Below are positions 8,959 to 15,789 of a stretch of DNA of 29,460 nucleotides, piece after piece; positions within the stretch are counted from its first letter, which is position 1, and every line of letters begins with the position of its first letter. This DNA comes from a virus: IMG/VR virus record IMGVR_UViG_3300032006_000058, positions 1 to 29,460 of that record; one strand, 5' to 3'. Position numbers and translations under genes: made by a program. The notes below the pieces were generated by a model, which ran no database searches, was not told the DNA's origin, and saw only the letters and a program-made list of their open reading frames with translations.

Positions 8959-10406
8959 TGGCGAATACAAAAGTAAAAGCAGAACAACTAGAAGCCGCAC
9001 AGACTAATATTACTAGTTTGGGAACGCTTACAGCTCTGACTGTAGATGATATTACTATTGATGGCTCTACTATATCAGATGGAGGTGATTTGACGATTGA
9101 TGTCGCTGGCGATATTATTCTTGATGCTGACGGTGGAGATATTATTCTTAGAGATGGAGGCACTAACTTTGCACATCTATCTAATTCTAGTAATAATCTT
9201 CTTATTCGATCTGCAATAAATAATGCTGATATAGTTTTTCGAGGTTATGATGGTGGCTCAGAAATTACATCCCTTACTCTTGATATGTCAGATGCCGGAG
9301 CAGCTACTTTTAATAGCACAGTCACAGCAGTAAAGTTAGTCAGCACGAACGGTGTTATAGAGCTAGATGACAATGGCTCACATAACGGTGTTATTAATGT
9401 ACCCGCTTCTTTGTTTATCAATATAGATAGCGACGGAAATAGCGCTGGTGAAGATTTTATTATCGGCAAAGACCGTACTGCAACATCTGGTGGAACGGAG
9501 CTTTTTAGAATTGATGAAGGTGGAAATGTAGGCATAGGCACTTCCGATCCAAAAAGAATGCTTCAAGTGGGAGACAATACTCAAGCAATTGCAGCTCTTT
9601 CTCTTCAAACTACTACTTCTGGACTTTCTAGAATATACATGGGAGACAATGATGGAACTTCTGCTGAATATACAGGAATGATTTCATACGCTCATTCTGA
9701 TGACTCTATGCAATTTTTTACTAGTAGCACAGAAAGAATGCGTATTCATTCAGATGGTAAGGTTGATGTAAAAAACTCTGGCACGGATAAAGTAGCGAGA
9801 TTTATAAACACAGGAAGCGGTACTCAAGGCATTACAGTAGGAACTACCACTGCAGATAATGCCGGAAAAGGTATACACCTATCCCACGATAACTCTAGTA
9901 CAGCTTATGTACATGCGTATAATTATGCAGGCGCAAGTTTTGATAACTTAGAACTTAGAGGAAACACTGTATCTACAGTAGGAGGAACTGGGCATAACGT
10001 ATTTAGAGCTTGTGCTAATGGTCTTTTCTCAATCGGATCTGCAACTTACACACAAGGAAGAATTAGGCAATATGTTTATACTGCTTCAATTAGTAATGGC
10101 GTTGAAGTTGATCTTTTCTACAATGGAGGCGCTTATGATGATCTTCATTTACTTATAACGGTAGAGGCTACTCATTCAGGTAGAACCTATAGAACAAGAG
10201 TAGGTCCTTTTGGATATTATCAATCTTTACCTACTCTAAGTGCAGGAGTAGGTTTGGATTTTACTCAAGAAACGGTTAACACAGGCAGAAGAAGAATAAA
10301 ATTTAATAATACTAGCGGCTATACTGCTGCTACTTATATTTCTGCACTAATTTTTGGTGATAATAGTGTAGTTGTTGAGAACGGTGCAATTTCAGACCTA
10401 CTTTAA
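8958..10406 (+). CDS. Tail fibre protein with an unrecognised C-terminal tip
   Basis: 482 residues, with TTGGAGG a few bases before the ATG. The N-terminus has one AAQTNITSLGTLTALTV repeat, then the GDLTIDVAGDI module (residues 43-120), then GNVGIGTSDPKRMLQV and STERMRIHSDGKVDV shaft repeats. The last roughly 120 residues (from about SIGSATYTQGRIRQYVYT) are neither S74 nor C1q by eye. They are rich in beta strands (VEVDLFYNGGAYDDLHLLI, TYRTRVGPFGYY). No SDxRxK or GRFTAP motif is present. It is a likely receptor-binding fibre with a different tip. A small gene with a YPxMEEQLDMLYWD motif follows. Confidence 0.8.
   Translation: MANTKVKAEQLEAAQTNITSLGTLTALTVDDITIDGSTISDGGDLTIDVAGDIILDADGGDIILRDGGTNFAHLSNSSNNLLIRSAINNADIVFRGYDGGSEITSLTLDMSDAGAATFNSTVTAVKLVSTNGVIELDDNGSHNGVINVPASLFINIDSDGNSAGEDFIIGKDRTATSGGTELFRIDEGGNVGIGTSDPKRMLQVGDNTQAIAALSLQTTTSGLSRIYMGDNDGTSAEYTGMISYAHSDDSMQFFTSSTERMRIHSDGKVDVKNSGTDKVARFINTGSGTQGITVGTTTADNAGKGIHLSHDNSSTAYVHAYNYAGASFDNLELRGNTVSTVGGTGHNVFRACANGLFSIGSATYTQGRIRQYVYTASISNGVEVDLFYNGGAYDDLHLLITVEATHSGRTYRTRVGPFGYYQSLPTLSAGVGLDFTQETVNTGRRRIKFNNTSGYTAATYISALIFGDNSVVVENGAISDLL
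9084..9317 (+). repeat. Shared fibre module, copy 3 (in the 482-residue fibre)
   Basis: Encodes residues 43-120: GDLTIDVAGDIILDADGG, ILRDGGTNFAH, YDGGSEITSLTLDMS and ATFNS. It begins at the same residue number as copy 2, which points to domain shuffling near the N-terminus. Confidence 0.75.
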
Positions 10407-10417
10407 AGGAGAATAAA

Positions 10418-10771
10418 ATGGTACAAGAATGGGTAAATGGAAAACTAGTTGATCTTGATGTAAGTGCACAGCCTAAAAAAGCAGAATATGTAGCTGCTAA
10501 GCACCCAAAAGATGATGACAGAGAACTTATAGATGTTGAAACAGGAAAACCTTTTAATAGTAGGGAAAGATTTAGTCATTTTGATTTTTTAGTTAATATG
10601 CATGTTGTTAATAGAGAGTATCCTCCTATGGAGGAACAACTTGATATGCTTTATTGGGATAAAGTAAATGGTACTGAAAATTGGAAAGCTGCGATTGATA
10701 AAGTAAAAGCAGACAATCCAAAGAGTGATACAAGCGATATGTCCAAATTAAAAGACGAATTTGGACTATAA
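10418..10771 (+). CDS. Small tail-associated protein with YPxMEEQLDML motif (XkdW/YorD-like tail protein)
   Basis: 117 residues, ATG after AAAGGAG. The segment YPPMEEQLDMLYWDKVNG followed by W-K-A-x-I-D-K-V-K-A-D-N-P-K matches a motif that recurs in small phage tail or fibre-associated proteins (YPxIxDQLDxLWH...IKxVKDxYPK), related to the XkdW/YorD group. I recall this as a common annotation but cannot check it here. The N-terminus (VQEWVNGKLVDLDVS) is a short beta segment and the end is charged and helical. It lies directly after the fibre with the unusual tip. A role in fibre attachment or assembly is inferred. Confidence 0.6.
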   Translation: MVQEWVNGKLVDLDVSAQPKKAEYVAAKHPKDDDRELIDVETGKPFNSRERFSHFDFLVNMHVVNREYPPMEEQLDMLYWDKVNGTENWKAAIDKVKADNPKSDTSDMSKLKDEFGL

Positions 10772-10794
10772 AAAGACAGTGTAGGAGAAGTTAA

Positions 10795-12468
10795 ATGGCA
10801 AATACAAAAATCACAACAAATGTTATAGCAGATGACGCAGTTACCAGCGATAAACTTGGTGGTGATTTGACTATGCCTGGCCATGTGTCTCTTGCAGATA
10901 ACAAAGAACTCAGAATTGGAACAGGAAACGACTTAGTAATAAAACATGATGCAACTGATACAATTTTTACCAATACTACTGGAAATTTAGTACTAGCAGG
11001 AAGCCATGTATATATTGCGAATGCGGCAAATAATGAATATATGGGCTTGTTTATTGCAGATGGAGCAGCAAGCTTAAGATTTAATAATATAGAAGAACTC
11101 GCAACCGTTAGTGGTGGAGTTTATATTCCGAATAAGATTGGGATTGGTGTTAATGCTCCAACAAGCCCTTTACATATAGCTAGTGCAACAAATAGAACAT
11201 TATTACTGGACTATACTGCAGGTTCTGGTGGTTATACTTGGGCTTCTTTTAAACAAAGCGGAACAGAAAAATTTAGAATTTTTGGTGATTATACTGCTGG
11301 TTATTTATCCTTTTATAATGAAACACAAAGTGCGCATCAATTAACACTGGAGTCTAGTGGGAAAGTTGGAATTGGTACTTCAAGTCCTGCTTCAGCATTG
11401 CATATTTTAGAAAGTCATACAACTAATGTTACTACGTACGGTGAATTAGTTTCCGGCACTAGTCTTACTATAAATGGAAATAGTTCAGAAGGTTCAGATG
11501 TTTTAAGAGTAGGAGCTATGGCAAACGGCACTGGCGATTACTTTATAGATGTATCAAATTCCAGCGGCTCATCCGACTATAACTTATTACTAAATCCTTT
11601 TGGTGGAGGAATTTATAAAGGGACAACTGCAACTAGAACGATGTCGGGCGTTGCACCAGAATTTTTTATTGAAGGCACTGACTATGATAGTGCTTCTATA
11701 GGTATAGTAATAAACGCAAATGGAGCGATTGATTGTCCTGCTCTATTTTTTGGTAAGTCGAGAGGAACATCAGACGGTTCAAATACTGTTGTTCAAAATG
11801 GTGACCGAGTATTCAGTATGCGTATGGATGGGTCAGATGGCACTAATCTAGAACAAGTCGCTATTATAGAAGCACACGTTGATGGAACTGTTGCAAATAA
11901 TAGTATACCAGGTCGAATGACCTTTATGACAACCAACACTGGAAGTCAGTATGCAACAGAAAAAATGCGTATTGATAATATGGGTCGTGTTACTATGCCT
12001 TCACAACCTGCAGCAATTTATCATTATACTAATTCTAATCAAGATGGCGCATATGGATATTCTTGGCCAGGAACAGGTGCTCAGTCTGTTATCTGTAAAC
12101 CACAAGGTGCAACTCTTAATCGAGGCAGTATATATAATGCTAGTACAGGAGCCTTTACTGCTCCTGTAGCAGGAGTATATCGTTATGCTGTACATGGAAA
12201 TCTTTACACTAATAATCTGAACGCTAGCGCATATTACACAATACGAATATATAAAAATACATCACATTATGTTTATCATTATGAAAGTAATAGTATTAAT
12301 AATGCAAATGGGTGGGTTTATGTTAATATGGGCGGAATTATCAGCATGGCAGCAAGTGATTACCTTAGATTTGAATTAAAAACAAATAATTTAAGTACCT
12401 CTGGAGTTAATGGCTTTGGATTCGACTTAAGTCAATATACTCACTTTGAGTTTCAATTGCTTTATTAG
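10795..12468 (+). CDS. Tail fibre protein with C1q-like C-terminal domain
   Basis: 557 residues, ATG after TAGGAGAAG. The N-terminus is MANTKITTNVIADDAVTSDKLGGDLTM, an IADDAVTxDKL joint seen in other fibres. A GNDLVIKHDATDT...GNLVLAGS segment follows, the DLxIxHD-type module common in marine phage fibres. The shaft repeats are NKIGIGVNAPTSPLHIASA and GKVGIGTSSPASALHILES. The end, from about residue 405, is C1q-like: ASTGAFTAPVAGVYRYAVHG, then RIYKN, and finally FEFQLLY. The expected role is a trimeric receptor-binding fibre. Its C1q tip is more diverged from the other two than they are from each other. The second HCNEK gene follows. Confidence 0.83.
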   Translation: MANTKITTNVIADDAVTSDKLGGDLTMPGHVSLADNKELRIGTGNDLVIKHDATDTIFTNTTGNLVLAGSHVYIANAANNEYMGLFIADGAASLRFNNIEELATVSGGVYIPNKIGIGVNAPTSPLHIASATNRTLLLDYTAGSGGYTWASFKQSGTEKFRIFGDYTAGYLSFYNETQSAHQLTLESSGKVGIGTSSPASALHILESHTTNVTTYGELVSGTSLTINGNSSEGSDVLRVGAMANGTGDYFIDVSNSSGSSDYNLLLNPFGGGIYKGTTATRTMSGVAPEFFIEGTDYDSASIGIVINANGAIDCPALFFGKSRGTSDGSNTVVQNGDRVFSMRMDGSDGTNLEQVAIIEAHVDGTVANNSIPGRMTFMTTNTGSQYATEKMRIDNMGRVTMPSQPAAIYHYTNSNQDGAYGYSWPGTGAQSVICKPQGATLNRGSIYNASTGAFTAPVAGVYRYAVHGNLYTNNLNASAYYTIRIYKNTSHYVYHYESNSINNANGWVYVNMGGIISMAASDYLRFELKTNNLSTSGVNGFGFDLSQYTHFEFQLLY

Positions 12469-12477
12469 GAGAAAAAA

Positions 12478-12762
12478 ATGGCAAAAACAATTACAATAGA
12501 AATAACAGATTCGGAATATCGCTGTTTGGAATATATAACGGAGAATCCAAGTGATTTTGTAGACAATGCTACTACTTTTCGAGCAAGAGCAGCAAAAGAT
12601 GAAATACTTCCGTTACTAATAGCTCACTGTAACGAAAAAAGTATTGCTTTAGCAACAGGAGAAGCCGCTCAAATAGAACAAGCTTATAGTCTTAAAGTTA
12701 TAAAAACTGCGAAAGAACGAGATGCAGAGGCGGAAGCAGACCTAGCCAAGAAAGAGGAGTAA
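12478..12762 (+). CDS. HCNEK small protein B, paralogue of the gene at 6985
   Basis: 94 residues, ATG after TTAGGAG. It starts MAKTITIEITDSEYRCLEYI and carries HCNEKSIALATGEAAQIEQAY, matching the paralogue upstream most strongly over residues 43-78. The N-terminal halves are more diverged but share the pattern of a short beta strand then a helix. The tail is highly charged (RDAEAEADLAKKEE). Like its paralogue it follows a C1q-tipped fibre and precedes a fibre beginning with the GIADSSDATAITID block, so its role is probably tied to those genes. Function unknown. Confidence 0.7.
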   Translation: MAKTITIEITDSEYRCLEYITENPSDFVDNATTFRARAAKDEILPLLIAHCNEKSIALATGEAAQIEQAYSLKVIKTAKERDAEAEADLAKKEE

Positions 12763-12765
12763 TTA

Positions 12766-14547
12766 ATGGCATTAACTAAAATACCAAGAGGTTTATTAGA
12801 CACCGGAATTGCAGATTCTTCGGACGCTACAGCTATAACTATTGATGCTAACGAGAATGTTACTTTTGGTGGTACTATAAATGTTACCGGAGATGGAGAC
12901 GATATAATTGTTAGTTCAGCCGATCATGAGTTAGTTTTGATAGGTAATAGAGGCTCAAGCGGAGCTAACTTAGACAAAGCTTACATTCGTATGAAGTCTG
13001 AAAGCACGAATACTGTTGTCATTGATACAGCAGGTGTTTCTTATTTTAATGGCGGCAATGTTGGTATCGGTACTACAAGTCCCGGTACTTTATTACATTT
13101 GTATAACTCTAGTAATGCTCAAATGACTTTTCAAAATTCTACGACAGGAACAACTGTAGGCTCAGATGGATATGATATTACTCTTCAAGGCAGCGATATT
13201 TATCATATTCTCAGAGATAGCGGTAATCAACGTTTTTATACTGCGGGAACAGAAAGAATGCGTATTGATTCTGCTGGAGACGTAGCAGTAGGTTCAGTTA
13301 CAACTTTATTAAGATTGCAAAGCGTTAATAGCGGTACAGGAAGTTTACCAACTGATGGAACAGTAGGAATTACAGCGGCAAATGCAAACATTCCTTTTGG
13401 TGTTCATAACGAATCTAACTCAGCAACTTACTCAGGTATTGCGTTTGAAACTAGAACTTCTGGAGCTTCAAGATGGTTAATTGCTAATGAGTGGAAATCC
13501 CAATATTTAGGTGATTTAGTTTTTTCTAGAAGAACAGGTGGAACTTCTAGTGCTGAAGCTATGCGTATTGACAGTAGCGGCAATGTTAGTATAGGCGATA
13601 GCACTGCTGATAGATTGTTTCATGTAAAAAGATCAGACTCTGGTGGTACAGTTGCAAAATTTGAAAATAGTGCTGGAACAGTATATATCGAACTAAATAC
13701 AGCTAATCAAGCTGGGGGCGATGCAGGATATCTGTCCTATGACTCTAGTAAAAACTTAGGCCTTTGGACGGATGATACACAGCAAGTTACAATTAAAAGC
13801 AACGGACATGTTGGTATAAATAGTGACAATCCATACACTAGATTCGAAGTTGTAGGTACTTCAACAGCAGCATATTCTGCGACTGGTTTTAATGCCTATT
13901 CTCAAATTGGTTTAAAACAGCCCGACAATAACGGAGGATATACAGGAATTAGATTTACAAATACTGGAGGTAACTACGAAGGATTTATTGGGTTTACTCA
14001 AACAACTGCTTCGCCCAGTACAAAAGCAGATTTTGTTGTTCAAGGGTATAATAGAGATTCAACAGCGTATCAAGAAAAATTTAGAATTACTGACGGAGGA
14101 GAAATTTCAACTCCTCAAAATCCTGTATTTATGTGTACCGGAACAGGCGGTTGGACTGCCATTTCAGGTGATAATATAATAAATACAAGTGTGTTTTCAG
14201 TAGATTATGATCGAGGAGGCAATTTTACTGCGTCAAATGGAAGGTTTACTGCTCCTGTAACAGGGTTTTATCTATTTGTTTTTCATACCTATACAAGAGC
14301 AAATAATACTAGCGGATATGTTTATCCTAAATTTTATGTAAATGGCAGTGGATATGCTGATGGCTCTAATACTATGATACAACACTATCAAGGACATGGA
14401 GACGAAGACAAAGGCACCTGTAACACTGCACACATATATCTTACTGCGAATCAGTATGTTCAAGTGGGGCATAGTGCTCATGGAAATAGTAATCCAATAT
14501 CATATCACGGAGCTTCACTAGGATTTTCCGGACACCTAATAGGGTAA
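12766..14547 (+). CDS. Tail fibre protein with C1q-like C-terminal domain, last gene of the fibre operon
   Basis: 593 residues, ATG after AGAGGAG, three bases after the upstream stop. The N-terminus MALTKIPRGLLDT leads into GIADSSDATAITID. Shaft repeats are GNVGIGTTSPGTLLHL, TERMRIDSAGDVAVG, AMRIDSSGNVSIGDSTADRLFHV and GHVGINSDNPYTRFEVVG. From about residue 445 the C-terminus is C1q-like, with a GTGGWT lead-in and NGRFTAPVTGFYLFVFHTY. This lead-in and core resemble the tip of the 1010-residue fibre (GSGGWT, NGRFTAPHDGYY). It has no downstream small partner. Transcription should stop at the hairpin four bases after its TAA. Confidence 0.83.
   Translation: MALTKIPRGLLDTGIADSSDATAITIDANENVTFGGTINVTGDGDDIIVSSADHELVLIGNRGSSGANLDKAYIRMKSESTNTVVIDTAGVSYFNGGNVGIGTTSPGTLLHLYNSSNAQMTFQNSTTGTTVGSDGYDITLQGSDIYHILRDSGNQRFYTAGTERMRIDSAGDVAVGSVTTLLRLQSVNSGTGSLPTDGTVGITAANANIPFGVHNESNSATYSGIAFETRTSGASRWLIANEWKSQYLGDLVFSRRTGGTSSAEAMRIDSSGNVSIGDSTADRLFHVKRSDSGGTVAKFENSAGTVYIELNTANQAGGDAGYLSYDSSKNLGLWTDDTQQVTIKSNGHVGINSDNPYTRFEVVGTSTAAYSATGFNAYSQIGLKQPDNNGGYTGIRFTNTGGNYEGFIGFTQTTASPSTKADFVVQGYNRDSTAYQEKFRITDGGEISTPQNPVFMCTGTGGWTAISGDNIINTSVFSVDYDRGGNFTASNGRFTAPVTGFYLFVFHTYTRANNTSGYVYPKFYVNGSGYADGSNTMIQHYQGHGDEDKGTCNTAHIYLTANQYVQVGHSAHGNSNPISYHGASLGFSGHLIG
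12805..12873 (+). repeat. Conserved N-terminal coding block GIADSSDATAITID, copy 2
   Basis: Partner of the block at 7297-7365. It begins at residue 14 of the 593-residue fibre, and both copies sit just downstream of an HCNEK gene. Confidence 0.8.
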
Positions 14548-14550
14548 TAA

Positions 14551-14573
14551 AAAAGGGGCTTTACGCCCCTTTT
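14551..14573. terminator. Bidirectional intrinsic terminator between converging operons
   Basis: AAAAGGGGC (14551-14559) pairs with GCCCCTTTT (14565-14573) around a five-base loop TTTAC. The stem is 9 bp with a GC core and A/T flanks on both sides, so it can end transcription from either direction. It sits between the fibre-operon stop (14545-14547) and the stop of the leftward operon (14575-14577), filling almost the whole gap. Confidence 0.9.
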
Positions 14574-14574
14574 C

Positions 14575-14820
14575 TTATTGTACCGTCTCAGCTTCTGCTG
14601 GCTCTTCTTCTGGTTTCTCGACTTCTGTAGTCAAGAGATCAGTAAAGCCTCGCTTCGCTACTTCAAGCTGGTCAAGACGGGCTTTTGACTGCCCAATCTG
14701 AGTTTCCAAGTCTTGAATCTGAGCAACACAATATCTTGCCTGATCTGACAAATCCTCAATGACATAATTCTTGTCATTCAGTGTTAGAACAGGTTTATCA
14801 TTGGCTTGCGCTTCGGCCAT
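14575..14820 (-). CDS. Small coiled-coil protein, DUF6447-like, of unknown function
   Basis: 81 residues. The ATG is preceded by ATAGGAGAC. Layout: a beta-like start (VLTLNDKNYVIEDLSD), then a long predicted helix with heptad-like spacing (QIQDLETQIGQSKARLDQLE), then an acidic tail (EVEKPEEEPAEAETVQ). The pattern 'L.(D/N)...Y..EDLSD.A.....QI..L...I......L..A' matches a small protein family common in marine phages, which I recall as DUF6447. The match is from memory. It is the last gene of the leftward operon, ten bases after nrdB. Function unknown. Confidence 0.7.
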   Translation of the reverse strand: MAEAQANDKPVLTLNDKNYVIEDLSDQARYCVAQIQDLETQIGQSKARLDQLEVAKRGFTDLLTTEVEKPEEEPAEAETVQ

Positions 14821-14829
14821 TGTAGTCTC

Positions 14830-15789
14830 CTATTTAAAGATATCTTTCCAATTTCCACTAGTACTTGCACGTGCGTACTCAGTGGCCCTATTTTCGAAAA
14901 AGTTAGTATGCTCCACTCCATTTAGAATATAATCTAACCATGGTAATGGATTGTCTTTACTGTGAAATATTGCTTTCATACCTATTCCTAGAAGTCGTCT
15001 ATCCGCAATGTAGCGAATATACTCTTTTACTTCTGCGGCAGTAAGACCAGTAATCTCTGCCTCTTCAAAACAAGTATCTATAAAAGCATCTTCTAGCTCA
15101 ACAACGCGCTCTGCAGCGCAATAGATTTCATACTTCAACTCATCGTTCCAAAGTTCTGGGTTCTCACGAATAAACTCCTTAAAAAGTCTACTCATACTTT
15201 CTACGTGTAAGGTTTCATCCCGAATGCTCCACGTAACAATCTGTCCCATTCCTTTCATATAGTTATGACGAGGAAAATTCAAAAGTATAGCAAAACTACT
15301 AAATAACTGTACACCCTCTGTGAAAGCACTGTATACAGCCATAGTCTTAGCTAGCCCTACTCTTGTATCCGTATCAAACTTACTCAAGTACTCATGCTTA
15401 TCTGACATGGCTTGTACCTGAGTAAACATTTGATACTCACTATCGTCATAACCAAGCGTCTCTAGTAAAAGAGAATACGCTTCTTGATGTACTGCTTCCA
15501 TATTTGCAAAAGCAGATAACATCATTCTTACTTCTGGCTGCTTAAATGTAGGCAGATAGTGGGTAGCATACCCACAAGCCACATCTACGTCAGCCTGAGT
15601 AAAAAACCTAAAAATGTTTGACAACAGTTTTCTATTGTCATCACTTAATTTTTCTCTATAATCCTTTAGATCATCCGCAAGGGTTACTTCATCAGGAAGC
15701 CAGTGCATATGTTGCTGCTGCTTATATGCCTCAAATGCCCACGAATAATTAAACGGTTTATAATAATTCCTTTCGTCTAATAATCCCAT
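14830..15789 (-). CDS. nrdB: Ribonucleoside-diphosphate reductase small subunit (class I, NrdB-type)
   Basis: 319 residues. It holds the di-iron tyrosyl-radical cofactor and passes the radical to NrdA for ribonucleotide reduction. Visible ligands: Asp67, Glu98 and His101 in EAVHQEAY, a later Glu in TEGVQLF, and Glu and His in RDETLH. Tyr105, four residues after His101, sits exactly where the radical Tyr122 of the E. coli protein would be, so this is a tyrosyl-radical enzyme rather than a Tyr-less variant. Asp67 to Glu98 has the 31-residue spacing of the E. coli Asp84-Glu115 pair. The ATG directly follows the nrdA stop (GAGGGATAGATG), so the subunits are translationally coupled. Confidence 0.95.
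   Translation of the reverse strand: MGLLDERNYYKPFNYSWAFEAYKQQQHMHWLPDEVTLADDLKDYREKLSDDNRKLLSNIFRFFTQADVDVACGYATHYLPTFKQPEVRMMLSAFANMEAVHQEAYSLLLETLGYDDSEYQMFTQVQAMSDKHEYLSKFDTDTRVGLAKTMAVYSAFTEGVQLFSSFAILLNFPRHNYMKGMGQIVTWSIRDETLHVESMSRLFKEFIRENPELWNDELKYEIYCAAERVVELEDAFIDTCFEEAEITGLTAAEVKEYIRYIADRRLLGIGMKAIFHSKDNPLPWLDYILNGVEHTNFFENRATEYARASTSGNWKDIFK

Noticed and set aside
3951-14547. Diversity-generating retroelement targeting fibre tips
   Set aside because: The repeated C1q tips invited this idea, but no reverse transcriptase, template repeat or adenine-specific variable repeat was seen.
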